The notes under the pieces: model-generated | The model's input: the letters and a program-made list of their open reading frames with translations, nothing else | The model's database searches: none | Told to the model about the DNA's origin: nothing | Made by a program: the position numbers and the translations under genes | Origin: Toxonevra muliebris | Lineage: Eukaryota; Arthropoda; Insecta; Diptera; Pallopteridae | Assembly (NCBI GenBank): GCA_963691655.1 | Contig: OY829329.1 | Span: 62,676,852-62,740,851 of the forward strand | DNA length: 64,000 bases | Reading direction: 5' to 3' | In this document: piece after piece, positions 21,531-34,400 of the stretch | How positions within the stretch are numbered: position 1 is the stretch's first letter | How the letters are laid out: every line of letters begins with the position of its first letter

Positions 21531-22381
21531 AGTGATGATTTGATACAAGTAAATACAAGTAAAAACTCGATACTTTTCATTCGATTCAAGTACTTTTTTT
21601 ACTCGGTGCTGTAACATAAGTATTTTACTTGGTATCGGAAAAAAGGGTCAGTATCGGATACTCGATACTTTTGGAAAATATTTATTTAAAAAACTGAAAT
21701 ATTGCTATACAATATTTAAAATTGTGGATCATTTTACAATATTTTACAGCAATCAATAACATATTTCAAAATGTTACTCCAGAATTATTCAATATATCCA
21801 TATTCAAAATATTTCAGTCCATATTGCAATATTTCATTGTATGAAAATATTGCAGTACAGTATTGAAGTTCTAGAAGATATTTCCGGCCATGCATGCAGA
21901 ACATAATGTTTATTAAAACCGTTTCATTAAAATAAAATATTTTTAACAAGCTTTAATCTGTTGATTAGTTTTCCTTCTATTATAAATTTTCTAGCGATTT
22001 GCTAAATTAAATTAACGTCATTTCTATATGATTCACGTGTTTCCAGTTGAAATATCTCAAAACCATGATTTATTGGCGAAAAACTCGTGTTGAGTAGTGT
22101 AAACTGTAGGCTCAACCATGTTGCATCACAATGGGCCGTTCTGGCCTGAATGTTTTCCTTGACAACCACTTAAAAAAAGAGTAATTTGTCTCTTTAAACA
22201 AGTATTCGATACAAGTACATATTCGATACAAGTACATATTCGATACAAGTACATATTCGATACAAGTACATATTCGATACAAGTACATATTCGATACTTT
22301 TTCCGATATTTTCGGTAGCATCGATACTTTTATTCGATACAAGTAATGAGTAAAAGTATCGATACTATGTGGGTATCGAAT
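21531..22381. mobile_element. 851 bp insertion with 17 bp flanking duplication
   Basis: The flanks are an exact direct repeat, CAACGCTAAGCATTACT (21514-21530 and 22382-22398). The left 580 bp is the dispersed repeat shared with 18,138-18,690. Next come a LINE/SINE tail fragment (AAACTGTAGGCTCAACC and ATCACAATGGGCCGTTCTGG, 22104-22165), a 17 bp tandem array and CGATAC-rich sequence ending GGGTATCGAAT. A 17 bp duplication is LINE-like rather than hAT-like. What moved it is unclear. Confidence 0.6.
22204..22288. repeat. Five perfect tandem copies of a 17 bp unit
   Basis: The unit ATTCGATACAAGTACAT is repeated exactly five times, then the pattern decays into ATTCGATACTTTTTCC. The homogeneity points to recent expansion within the inserted element. 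Confidence 0.95.
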
Positions 22382-22405
22382 CAACGCTAAGCATTACTGA
22401 GTTAA

Positions 22406-23598
22406 AGAAAGTTTACATACATCAAATGCAAACAATCATGATTTGATGAAAGATATTCATCACACTTATTAGTAAAGAAATATTTGTAATATATTTGTCA
22501 ATATTCTGAATGACCTAATAATCATTAATTGTATATATAAATATATATATCAGTATGCATAAAGTAATTAATAGCTTATCTCCAATATTAACAAACTCCA
22601 ATATTGCAAACAATAATCAACTGTAGTTAAGTAGTCATATTTTTATTATTTCCAAGTTGAATGACTTTGAAGCCTATTTTAAATTATTATTACATGCACA
22701 TAATACAAAAAATATAAAATATTCTTATCACTGCTACCTAAAAGCATTTCCATTTTTTAACGGTGATAAACTTTGTGAGCTAATGAACTAAAATAACTAA
22801 ACCGCACAAACTGAGTAATCACAATTTACACGCTTATTTGTGTCTAATTAAGCATGGAAATTGTAAAAAAAAAAAATAAAATAAAAAATTAGAATAATAT
22901 TACAGACTAATCATTATATGAGAGAAAATATGCTAAAATTATTTGATTGATATTATAGATATGATTATAATAAGTTTAAAAGCATTTGTGCGATATTAAA
23001 ATGACGGAATAATATTTAGTTCAGCTTCTAAGTTAAACAGTAATTCAAATAATTTTCACAATTGTAACGGAACATTAACACTCTATTTAAATCTAGACAC
23101 ATATGGCAAAAATGATATTCTAAATAAAAAATTTCAAGTCCGCCCTATAAACTTAAAAAAAACTTATAAGTCTTTTAGAAAGATTACTCGTCGGAGATAC
23201 ACCGAAAAAGTGTCAATTGTAAACTTTCAGTAAAATTTCAGTGTGAGAATACTACAAACACTAACGGATCCGGAGGGTGTTTCAATTTGTTCGTCCTTCA
23301 GCTTTTTCGTTTTTTAGCTTCATAATCAACGATCAAAACCTATGAGATTTTCATCGGTAAGAGAAGGTTTTATCTGCAAATCTCTTCTCCCCCCCCCCCC
23401 CACTCCCCTAATTATGTTTTTTTTTTATATAATTTTCTATATTTGTTCAGTTGGATATTAGTAAATGGCAAAGTTAATCAGTCAGTGGGTCAATGAATTG
23501 GTCTGGCAAAATACATTTAAAAATTTACTAACTACCAGTTCGAGAAATTGCGGTGAGAAATGTGCAAAGTCTTTTCATTCATTTAAAAAGTTTTTTAT
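22406..23598. other. AT-rich intergenic DNA without recognised features
   Basis: A C run (23,391-23,401) interrupts otherwise AT-rich sequence. No domains or element ends were found. Confidence 0.4.
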
Positions 23599-23602
23599 TT
23601 AA

Positions 23603-23741
23603 CCCATTAATTGACAATGGTGCAAAAACGCACCACTAAAAAATGTGATTTTATAAACTAAAAGTGTGATTTTAATATACTTAAAGTGTGATGTTTGTAG
23701 ATTAAAAATGGAACGTTTTCGCACCAATATCAATTAATGGG
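23603..23741. mobile_element. piggyBac-like MITE, complete (139 bp)
   Basis: TTAA at 23599-23602 and 23742-23745 frames inverted ends CCCATTAATTGACAATGGTG and, reversed, CCCATTAATTGATATTGGTG. They agree at 25 of 28 positions overall. The internal 80 bp has three AAAGTGTGAT-like direct repeats and no coding capacity. All the marks of a piggyBac MITE are present. Confidence 0.88.
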
Positions 23742-23745
23742 TTAA

Positions 23746-24234
23746 TTCAGGAACAATGATCTTAATAGCTGAGGAGATATTATTCGAGGAAGTCTTTTCG
23801 TCTCGCCTTACTCACTTGATACCTAACCTATTAAAATAACAATGTATTGAAAGTACAATGTATACAATTATGAACTACAGTAGTTTTCGCTTGATTGCGC
23901 CTCACTTAATTGAAAAACGAATGTCTTTGTTCATTGTCATATCTGTTTGTTTTCTTGTTTCGCTTTATTGAGCTCTGTGCGAAATTAAACGGTTATTTTA
24001 ATTGCTTCAGTTGCGCTATTAACCGGGTTTTTTTTAGTGATTTTTTCGATTAGTTGCTTCAAAAACTGCACTTTTTTTTTGAAGGCTTAATTAATCAAAA
24101 ACTACTGTAATTAAATAAAATATAGATATCAAAAATATATGTGTGAACATAAAATGCATACAAATTAAAATTATGAGGTTGCAGTTTTTAATTTTTATTT
24201 TTTTGGTTTTTAATGACTTTCTACTTATTATATT
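23746..24234. other. Intergenic DNA without recognised features
   Basis: No element end, array or coding frame was seen in this stretch. Confidence 0.4.
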
Positions 24235-24236
24235 TA

Positions 24237-25424
24237 TTGGAGTATGAATGCATAAACTCGTATTTTTTTCGTAATTTGGACATTTATTGTGTATTTACGG
24301 ATTTCGCGTCGAAAGAACTCCTCATCTGTTGAGGCTATCCACGAATCGACCTATTTTTTAAGTTCTTCGAAAGAACGGAAGTGCTGTTCAGCCAGGCCAT
24401 GTGTCATCGATCGGAACAAGTGGTAATCAGAAGGAGCAATGTCTGGAGAATACGGCGGGTGGGGAAGCACTTCCCATTTCAGCGTTTCCAAGTATGTTTT
24501 TACTTGCCTTGCAACATGCGGCCAAGCATTGTCGTGCTGAAGAATAACTTCGTCGTGTCTATTCTCATATTCTGGCCTCTTATCCTTTAATGCTCGGCTC
24601 AAACGCATCAATTGTAGTCGGTAGCGGTTGCCAGTGATCATACGGTTTCAACAACTCATAATACACGACACCTTTCATATCCCACCAAATACACAGCATG
24701 AGCTTGGATCCATGGATGTTCGGCTATGCCGTTGATGTTGATGCATGTCCGGGCGGTCCCCATGATTTTTTACGCTTTGGGTTATCGTAACGTATCCACT
24801 TTTTATGGCCAGTCACAATATGATGCAGAAAACCCTTGCTTTTCTGTCGTTCAATCAGCAGTTCACATGTGAAAAATCGTCGTTCGACGTCTCTCGGCTT
24901 CAATTCGTACGGCACCCAATTTCCTTGCTTTTGAATCATTCCCAATGCTTTTAATCGTTTAGAAATGGTTGATTGATCAACTCCTAAAGATTCTTGTTGC
25001 GTTTGACATGAATCTTCTTCGAGTAATGCCTTCAATTCTTCATCTTCGAACTTTTTCGGGCCGCCTGAACGTTTCCTGTCTTCAACATCAAAATCACCAC
25101 TTTTGAAACGGGCATACCACACCTGACACATTCTAACGTCTATAGCACAGTCAGAATAAGCTTCAGTGAGTAAACGATGTGCTTCAGTTGCGTTTTTCTT
25201 TAAAGGGAAGAAGCAAATTATAACTTCCCGCAAATGTTGTTTTGTTGGCACGAAATTCGACATTTTCAGCTATAGTAAACCACTTTTGTAAAATTATGAA
25301 AATTATTTGACAGATCAATTCTTATAGTATTTTTGGCGCTCTTCGAGATAGAATAGCTGTCAATGTCAAAAAAATGGCGCGTATGATAGATATGAAGTTA
25401 GTCATAATTACGAGTTTATACATT
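24237..25424 (-). mobile_element. Mariner copy B, one end lost
   Basis: The left terminus (TA at 24235-24236, then TTGGAGTATGAATGCATAAA) matches that of the full copy at 34,401. The right terminus stops matching after CGAGTTTATACATT (25411-25424), so the outer TIR is gone. A deletion after 24,290 removes the sequence encoding the C-terminal end of the transposase. Confidence 0.8.
24351..25263 (-). pseudogene. Mariner copy B transposase, broken
   Basis: It starts at MSNFVPTKQHLREVIICFF (25263). Three residues are missing from the helix-turn-helix (QTQQESLGVDQS where other copies have QTQQELAESLGVDQS). It reads WVPYELKPRDVE and then IVTGHKKWIRYD, so His replaces the first catalytic Asp. A deletion near 24,645 breaks the frame before the second part (VILQHDNAWPHVA, YSPDIAPSDYHLF), which keeps the other two Asp. 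The C terminus is lost in a deletion at about 24,290-24,350. Confidence 0.8.
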
Positions 25425-28400
25425 GTTTTATCAGTTATGATAAAAATATTTTATTTATTATTTTTAATAACAAAACGTAAACAGAACACGATTTTATATT
25501 TGTTTAACTATCTATTATTTATTTTGATCAATAGTAAAAAAAATAAAACAAACTAATAAAGAAAAATACAAATAAACATTAAGAAAAATACATATAACAA
25601 AATGAGGTTGGATTCAGAAAAAATGAGAGAGAGGCCAGAACGTTCGCGAAATGGCATCCTAAAAATATTTGAAAGCAATTTTAATTTTTAAAAACTGATA
25701 GACTGCCCTCACTGTTTTATTAGTGGTCCTAAAATAACATGGGTCCATTTGAAGCAAAACTCTTTCGTATTCGTATTTTTGAAATAATCTTTAAGTAAGT
25801 AGCCACTTTTATTTCACTGAAAATAAGATGTTCTATTGAAAATGGTTTCAGAAATATAACACCTTTGATCCTCCACACGAAGCCATGGAACTTTGAGTCA
25901 ATAGTTTCGAATGTAAATAGCTTGGAATATAGAATAATTAATGGCAAGCAAACACAATGGATACCAAAAAAAAACATTTTTCACCATTGGAAATTGTTTG
26001 TAGAATTACAAATGTAAAAGTATTTTACGCTAAATGGACTTTAAAAAAGAGCTAATCTAAAAGAAGTTTTCCGTAAATGAATGTATTTTTAGATAAACAT
26101 CGCTTGCAGATACTATTTAACAAAAATAATAATTTTTTTCACCTTCCCCCCAATTTTATTTTCAAAGCATTTTGATTCCATTCCTAAACTTTAGAAAGCA
26201 ACTTTATAATAAGCACCTATAAAACTAGTTTTTTTTTTTAAGTCCATTTTTTTTTTTTTTTGCATTAAGAATACCTCAGGCACGTACATACCTAGAATAT
26301 GGTGCAAGTACAACAATAATGAAATCCCTATAAAAGTACAAAGTGCAACAAAAAAAAATTATTGTTCAATGTTATATGTATGCGTTATTGATGTGATGCT
26401 CGTTCGTGTACTTTGACGGAATAGCGATAATGATATATATTATATACATGTAGCAATACACAAACACATATAAACATACTTACTCATACATGCTTGCCCT
26501 GAGTATCATAGCAAAACCGTTGAATGCACTTAAAATGAACTTGCACAAGTTTTGTTGCAAATTTTGTTTGTAGTTGTTATAATCTTTTTCATTACTATAA
26601 TTTTAATTTGTATGTTTGTATATATGTATGTATAATAAAAAAAAAAAAAAACTGTAGGTTCAGTGAGCACACGTGTAAGCCAGTTTCATTATTCTTGCTG
26701 TTGTTGTTTTTGTAGACTATACTCTCATTATTTTTATTTTGCATATGAATGTTGCCAATAAATTGAATATTTTCAATATATATATATTTTTCTTTTTATA
26801 GTTTTTTTTTTCTTCAATTTAAGTGATAACAGTTTTTAATTTTATAAACTTTGTTTCAATTTTAAATAATTTTTTCAATTGTTATCTATGAATTACATGC
26901 GAATTTATTTAAATATGATTTTATATTATTGCCTCATAGCATTTAACTAAAGATCAACAATATATCATTACATATACAATTTTATGAATAATTATTAAAT
27001 TTTAAATTACTGGAATTTTGCACTGTCATCACAAACTACTAAGCATAGCTTAAGTGCAAACCAATTAAAAATTAGATACTATCTGCTGAAATTGAGAAGA
27101 ATATCGTTTTGTTTGTTTTAGAAACAGCTGAAATTTATTCAATAACAACTTTAGTTTTTAATTGAGGCTTGTCTAAAAACAGGTCAGGAATCAAAACACA
27201 TTTCATTTTGGGAGTTTGAGAGAGGAAGACATTTAAAGAGGCGCTGGTAAAAAAGTTGAAATATTAATCACGGTCAGCTTCATTTTGGATGAATCTGTTT
27301 TCAAGCTAATAGTTGAAATCTTTAATAAAGTTTCAATATAAAAAAAATAAACTTAGTTGTTAGTGTAAGCTCTCCTCTTTTTTTTTCATTATTATCATTG
27401 CTCCTGAATTAAAAATATTCAACTAGATATTTTTTATTTAAGATTTTCACAATTTATTTCATTGTTGACCTCATAGCAAAGAAAAAGTGCAAAATATTTG
27501 TTTATTTTTTTTTTTTTGGCTAAAAAATTAAATCCCATATTGGCTAACGTAAAATTTAAGCATACTTGTTAAAAAAATATCTATAAGATATAAACAAAAA
27601 AAATTTTAAACTGGCAACAATGGATACAATTTACTCAAAACTACGCGCTCTCAGTTATAAACAAATAAAAAAAAGCACAAAAACAAAATACAAATGCAAA
27701 AAACCAGTTCAACGCCACAACAAAAGAAAACCAATAACAACAAGCTAAAATTTTGCAACCCTCAATAAGCCAGCAACAATAAAAGAAACCCATACAAGAA
27801 TTTACCATCATAACAAAGAGCAGCAGCGCGAGATTAAAAACAGGCACGCTCTCTTTCCATTTTCTCCTCTTTGTTTGCTAATAAACATATGATTTCAGAT
27901 ACATATTTAAGAAAACTTAAAATGAGAGCAAAAAAATAGAGAAGAGCGAAACTGTAAATAAGAATTAAGTACAAAGAGATGTAAACAATATTCAAAAACA
28001 AAAACAAAACAAAAGGCTGGCTATACACTTTTAAGTGCACATGCACTGAAATGTACTCAAAATATAAGATACAAATGTTGGCATGTATCTTGTATCTAAG
28101 CGCAGTCAGCTGGAGCCACAATAATCGCAACCAACGATGACTTATGAATCATATGAATTTTTAGTAAATCAATTATTAAAAAAAATGCATAAATAAATAA
28201 ATAAAAAATAAAAAAAAAATGCAACAACAACAACAAGCACATACTGGGATTTATAAGTGGTAATTATTTAAAAAACATTTGTATTAACTATGCAATTAAG
28301 TACGATTAAAGCCAATAACGAAAATGCGGGGATAAAGGAGGCAGGAGGAGGAAAAGTTAAAATTTCTATAGTTTAGTTCCTGTTTCTGTCATAGACCCTA

Positions 28401-28736
28401 TTTTTTTATATGGCCCAAGTTAAGCATATTACTCATATATCTAGGGTCTAAAAGTCCATAAAAAACATAATACATATATTCATAAAAATGTTATAAACTA
28501 AGGTGGTGAAAGTTTTTTTCCTACCTCAAAACTCTTCCTAGCGTAAGTTATGAGCAACAGTTTTAAATCAAAGACTTCAGTGGGGGAAAAAATAACGTAA
28601 TATTGAACCGATGACTCAAAAAATAAAAAAAAATTGTTAATGTATTTGCTTTTATTCATTTAATAATTTAACATACATGCATTACCCCGCACAAATAAAA
28701 ATGTATAGCAACAATGATGTTGCTGAAATTAAAATG
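25425..28736. other. AT-rich intergenic DNA upstream of the right-hand gene
   Basis: Only homopolymer runs and short CAACAA/AAATA tracts were recognised. Open frames at 25,374, 25,729, 27,641 and 27,834 have low-complexity composition and no domains. This is where enhancers of the right-hand gene could lie, but nothing specific can be called. Confidence 0.4.
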
Positions 28737-28768
28737 TATATAAACAATGGCAGAACAGCAATCAGCAT
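28737..28768 (+). promoter_or_regulatory. Candidate TATA/Inr core promoter
   Basis: TATATAAA (28737-28744) is followed by an initiator-like ATCAGCATT with A at 28764, 27 bp after the first T. This is canonical spacing for fly RNA polymerase II. No clear downstream promoter element was seen. Tracts of (CT)n at 29,296-29,307, possible GAGA-factor sites, lie downstream and could mark a second start. Confidence 0.4.
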
Positions 28769-29900
28769 TCAATACAAGAATTATTGAAACAACCAAAACA
28801 ACGACAACAACCATACAACCAACAATCATCTGTTAGATTATGAGAATAAATACGAATAAGTATAGTATTTTTTCAGTCGGAGGCAGCGATAATTCGCGAC
28901 GTTGCTTTTGCTGGCTCAAATCGGAGGCTTCGCGTATGAGACAAAGCCCAATGCTGTGCCAGTTCTTATTCGTTTGCGGTACGAAGAAGTCGTTTTTGTT
29001 GTTTGTTTTTGAATGTGCTGCTGTTGCCAAATATAGCAAATCTATACAACTCGCGTTCTCTTTTTTTTCACGTAAAAATTTAGACACAGCGTGCTGCTCC
29101 ATCAGTGAGCAGGAAAAAGAATAAAAAAAAAAAAACAACAAGAACCAAGGGTGACGACGACCAGCCAGCAAACCGAAAAACACGAGAGCAAAACTAACAA
29201 CCACAGAAACAACACTTTTGTTATTGTTGCTTTTTTCATTATACTCGTGTGTAAATTCGTTGTATTCATTTTGGTGATGAAGTAGGTGGTTGTATCTCTC
29301 TCTCTCGGGCTGCCTGCTGTGCGTGCTTCACGCTCTCATCGTGCTTTTCTACTAGTGGTTAGTGCCTGTGTATTTGTGAGAGTTCTCAGAAAAATATCAG
29401 CAGCAGCAAATAAGCTATAGCAAAATAAAGTATCTATGAGATGCTTTTTAGTGTTTCGTGTTAAAGCAGCAAAACTGTAGAATTTATTGAAAAATTTAAA
29501 AAATTAAACTTTAAACGAAAATGGAAAATAATACAAAAAATAAAATAAATTGCATTAACTAACAATCAATCAACCGTGATATAAATTGTGTTATTTTGTT
29601 GTAAATGTGAAATTTAAACACAAACGTTTCAACAAAAGGAAATTAAAACAAGCATACATACATACACTCGTAATTAAACAACAAAAAGGAAAAAAACTGA
29701 ACCCAACAGCAACAACAACACAAACAAGTTTAGTGTTTTATTTTTGGTGCTCTTTCGCGTGTGCTGTTGTCTTGTTGTTTTAATACTTTTTGTTTTCATG
29801 TGATTTGTTGTTGTTGTTGTGTATTTTAATATGACTAATTTTATTACTTACAAAAAAAGTTGCAGCAGAATTTCATACATAATTAATATTCAATTTTAAG
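28764..29900 (+). other. Inferred 5' UTR exon of the right-hand gene
   Basis: The stretch has the CAA- and CAG-rich texture of fly 5' leaders and ends at a strong donor, AAG|GTAAGT (29898-29906). A 94-codon frame at 28840-29124 has no recognisable domain, and other short upstream frames occur, so I read it as leader. The true start could be further right, for example after the CTCTCTCTC tract at 29,296. Confidence 0.4.
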
Positions 29901-32900
29901 GTAAGTAAAGAAATTTAAAAAAAAAAAAATCATAAAACTAAATTTATTGTTTTAAGGGTAGCAGAGAAACGTACACATATACACTCACATAAGTTTTCCT
30001 CTCATCTCTACGCATATATTGCACTCTGTACTGCTGCTGCATCCTCCACCTCTTCCTTCTTCCTTCTCCTCCCCTAACATTTTAAACGCAGCGCAGTACT
30101 CTTTTTTCTTTAATCTCATTTGTTTTCCTCTGAGGAGCTTCTGCTTTCGTTTTCATTTATGACTGGCTACTAGTTTTTTGTTGTTGTTGTTGTTATTATT
30201 ATTTACTGTTCTATTAACTTTTGTGTGATAACAATTTAATATTATTAATAATTTTATTTCAACGCAATCTCTTTGCCTTTTAAATTATACTTTAAATATT
30301 TCCTCATCTTTAAGCTATTTTTAAATTTCTTAATTTGTTTTTTAATTTTTTTACAGTTTTTTTATTTATTATCTTTGCTGTTTGCCCCCGCCACATTGCG
30401 CCTGCGCCATATTTTAATAACTAAACGTGTATGAGCTGCAATTTTTCCCCCTCTTCATAGTTTCTTCTTTGTAAGCATTGGCAGCGAAATTCTCCAAGAA
30501 TTTCACTTATTCCAGATTTTCGCGTTCTATTGTTTTTTACTTTGCTCTTTGGTATTTTAAAATTTTCACTAATAAATGCTAAACAAAAAAGTAGAGTTGC
30601 CTTGTGATTGTAATTCAAGGAAATTGGTTTTAGTGCTAAAAGAATTTACATAATTTTGCGTTTATGAATGTTTATTGAAATTAAATAAAAGAGATTAGAT
30701 ATGTGTGTATTAACTCTTTCTAACTTACTTAAAATAAACATTTTTGGATAATTTGTAGACAAATTGAATTTATATATTTAAGATTAACTTAGAAATCTAT
30801 TTAGTGCGTTCACTCGCTAGAGTATCCAGAGGTTATGATAGTGTAGGTGCATCATGGTTAGCTGAAATATACGGAGATAAGCTCATTATATTCTCAATTT
30901 GAATATATTTTATCGTTTTCGCAGAAAACATATATCCCAGCCAATGTTTAAAAACGACTGAATTTATAAGTTTTCAAATAATATGGGAATAGTTTTCTGA
31001 AAACAAAATCGTTTTAAAACGTAACATGTAAAACCGTTGCGAAAGGGTTAAATCAACAAAAAAAAAACTTAAAGCCTTCTCTTCCCAAACTATAGATTTG
31101 CTATAGTCATAAGTTACTTCAGTGTTCAGAAACTCATACAAATCCAAATCTCTTATTCAGCAATTGCTTAGCAAAATAATTTTTTTTCCGGGTTTCATAT
31201 GTTGGTTCCATTCAATCCTTTTCTTTGAATCAAGACCAATTTTCAGTTTCAAGAACATCCCCAACAGATGCCAACAATCGTGGAAGACAAAAAATCAGAG
31301 ACCAAGTAGCATATATAAAATTTTCTATTGCTGAGATACATTTTTCTGGGCTCTGCTGGGCAACCAGCTAAAATAGACGGGCGGTGGAGAGATAGTCACT
31401 CTATTGAATCCGAAAATCTCTAATCTAAAATGGCACCGAATACACCGCAGGATGTGTATCATAGAGGGTGCTTAGTCGTAAATCATAAATGCGCGGACTT
31501 TGGAACCGGCCTTTTGCCTTTCCGCGGTACTCTTCACTTTTCTGTGTGGGTGTCCTTTACTTCTCTCCCTATCGTGTGGTCAAATTATAAGCCAATTAGA
31601 TAACATATATATTTTATACCTTTGCTGAATGCCCAGACATTCCACGTTTCAGAGATACTGGATTGGTCATTTACTTATATACTTTTGTGTTTGTAGTTAA
31701 TGCTAGAAAGGCTGAGTTGTCTAGGGGCTCATCCTTTCTTTGCAATACAGTAGTTGCCCAATAATTTAAGTGTGACCTTGGAACAATTTGGGCGCACTAA
31801 ATGGGGAATTTAATTTTGTTAGAATAGAAGAGGATTAACAGGGCTTTGATATCTGTTCTCTTTAAAGCAAACTGTCTCGAAACAATCAAGAACTGCCCCC
31901 TCTCCCTTCATAGAAATAACAACTAAGGCTTCCTGATTCAAAAAAAAAAACGATTTAAAATAATAATTGTTAAAGCAAATTGCTTCTGAAACTATCAACC
32001 AGCTCGAAATAATCATATAATTCTGGTTAAATATGTATACTGCTAACCTTAATTTTATAAAAAATTGCTTTTGAAACTAGTTCAACATGAATACACACTT
32101 CCGTCTAGGTTCTGCATACCATACATTTGTGTGATACCTCAATTTAAAGCACAAGTAACATAGTACATATAGACTCATATAAATGTATGTATCTCTCATT
32201 TTTGGCACATGCCAAAAAGTAAAAACGCAAAATATATGCTGCATACATTTCAGCATACATACCTACTTTAGAGAAAATTAGGGTAGGACCTAAAAAATCC
32301 GGTAAACCAGCACACCACATATCGTACAGCATAGAGTAAAAATATTGACAAACAATAATTGCAATAGTAGTAGAATCCTTTTATGCTCTCTTTCTTTCGC
32401 CCACGCACGAGGCTCTCTATGGAGGCTCTCTATGGAATGAAAGCAAAGAGCGAATTTTGCATACATTTGCAGCATCAACAGTACATATTTCGGAGATACG
32501 AAGATAATATACAAAGAGAAGACGTGTGAGAGAGCCAAGATATTAGAGATGCCACATGCCATTCATTTCACGAGGAAATATATTTTGAGATATATTTTTA
32601 TTGTGAAATAAAATAGCAAAAATATAATATAAAAATGTATTTTAGAAATAATGATTGCAAAAGCTTTTCAGATTTTAAATTATTCAGAATTAAGAACAAA
32701 AAAATGTCTCACGCTTGTTTATTATTAAAAATTATACTAGAGAGAATTTGGCATTTACTTGCACTGAACAGTGATGGCAACAACTACAATAGGCACCACA
32801 ACAACAACTGTAGCAGCAGCAGTAGACCGTGCGACGTCTTAAGTGCAAATAAACTCGCAAACGAATTTTCTTCTTTTTTTTTGCAACAAAAACGTAAAAA

Positions 32901-34398
32901 AGCACAAACAAAAAGCTAGGGGGAAAAAGAAAGAAAAGTCTGAATTTTATTCAACATTCGCGACGTCATACGAAAGCAACGTCGATTCGCTTGCAAAATT
33001 TAGTATTTAGTAATGCATTTTTAAAATTATATCAAAAAATAATTCAAGAAAATTTTAATTAATAAAAGTTATCAGTGTATAGTTGAAAAAAAATTCAAAG
33101 ATTCATTTTTAAGTCATGAAAAACAAGTTCTAACTCATCTCGCCATAATACTTAAAACCTAATTTGTTGGTAACTAGCGAATAACAACATAATTCAAAAA
33201 AAAAAAAAAAATCAAAGAAAATTTTGCAAAAAAAAAAACCCAATAATTTTATAAGCATAACTTTAGTTTCAAAATAAATGCAATTAGTAGCTTAATAGAA
33301 TACAGTGACTATAATAACAATAAAAACTATGACTACTACTCGCAACAACGAACTAACGACAGCAGCAACGTGCAGCAACAGCAAAAACAGCACTTATTAA
33401 ATAACATGACCAAGTGCAACTAAACAAAAAAGCAAAAAAAAAAATGCATTACATTTCATGCAAGTGCACATGCACTCAAACAGCAGCAGCAGCAAGTACA
33501 CGAGCACCCAAGTGCATGCCAGAATTGCAATTTTGCTTATTTGAACTCTTATAATGCCAGCAATTTTTTTTAGTTTTTTGTGGTGCTGCTGATAGTTAGT
33601 GGTGGAATATAATTATGAAAAGTGTAAACGTTGCAAAAAGTCGAAGGTATTTTTTTTTTTAATTATGACTCAGTGGATACAGAAAACGTCGAGTTTCTAC
33701 GTTAATTTTTTTTCATTTTATTGTTTTATAAAAAAAATTTGATTGCTTTGCTGCAACACAAAATTAGCACAAACTTCACTTACTGACACTTTCCTTCTCA
33801 CCCACACTCCACTTGAATTGCACAAAAAGAAGATAACATTTTTTACTAACACATCTTTTCTACCTTTGCTTTCGTCCTTTCTTTTCCTTCAGTGAGTATA
33901 TAGAATCAAAGCATAGTATGACAAAATTCTTAAAAAGGAGACAAAATTCAGTATCGCTACAGACCGATACAGGAAACTAAAGAATTTGCCTAATTTTGTT
34001 TAAATATTTATTTACTTATTTACATACAAAATGTTAATAATTAAAATTGAAAGCTATCTGAGAAAAGCAGCAGTAGCAACAATTCCCTTCAGTTGTAATC
34101 TTTTTAAAATAATAGACACAGAAATGTCCAAAGCATTATTTCAGCATTATTAAAGCATTAAGTATTGCATATAATATCTGTGGAATATCGGAATGGGAGA
34201 GGGGAAGAGGTACATAGGAAGGCCAAATGACATAGTTCTCCATTGCATTCAGTGGGGAAGAGAGCTTGAGGGAAAAATATTTTTATTTAACCTTAATAAA
34301 ACTAAGTTTTGTTTAACCTCTTTATTATTCTGGAGAAATCGAAGACTTTCTGCTCGAAATACATTAATGCCACGATGTGGTCCATAATTAACCACTTA
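29901..34398 (+). other. First part of the inferred long intron; no recognised element
   Basis: It begins GTAAGTAAAG. Nothing beyond low-complexity tracts (CAG at 33,481-33,495, poly(A) and poly(T) runs) was recognised. The 31,400-31,560 stretch is less AT-rich but matched nothing I know. Confidence 0.35.
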
Positions 34399-34400
34399 TA

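Larger units (their letters stand above)
21451..22401. mobile_element. piggyBac-like MITE interrupted by an 851 bp insertion
   Basis: TTAA sites lie at 21447-21450 and 22402-22405. The right end (reversed, CTCAGTAATGCTTAGCG) matches the end of the intact MITE at 45,360-45,709 (CCCAGTAATGCCTAGCG). The left part (TTTTTGAATCTGGCTCAGGA, 21465-21484) matches the same MITE near 45,381. Without the insertion at 21531-22381 and one copy of its duplicated flank, the MITE is only about 80-100 bp. Confidence 0.7.

Noticed and set aside
22112..22384. Frame with repeated LYRICTC/EYVLVSNM
   Set aside because: It is generated by the 17 bp tandem array on the minus strand.
28840..29124. 94-codon open frame with ATG in the leader of the right-hand gene
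   Set aside because: No domain, a frame also open on the other strand, and typical leader composition. Treated as upstream frame in a 5' UTR.
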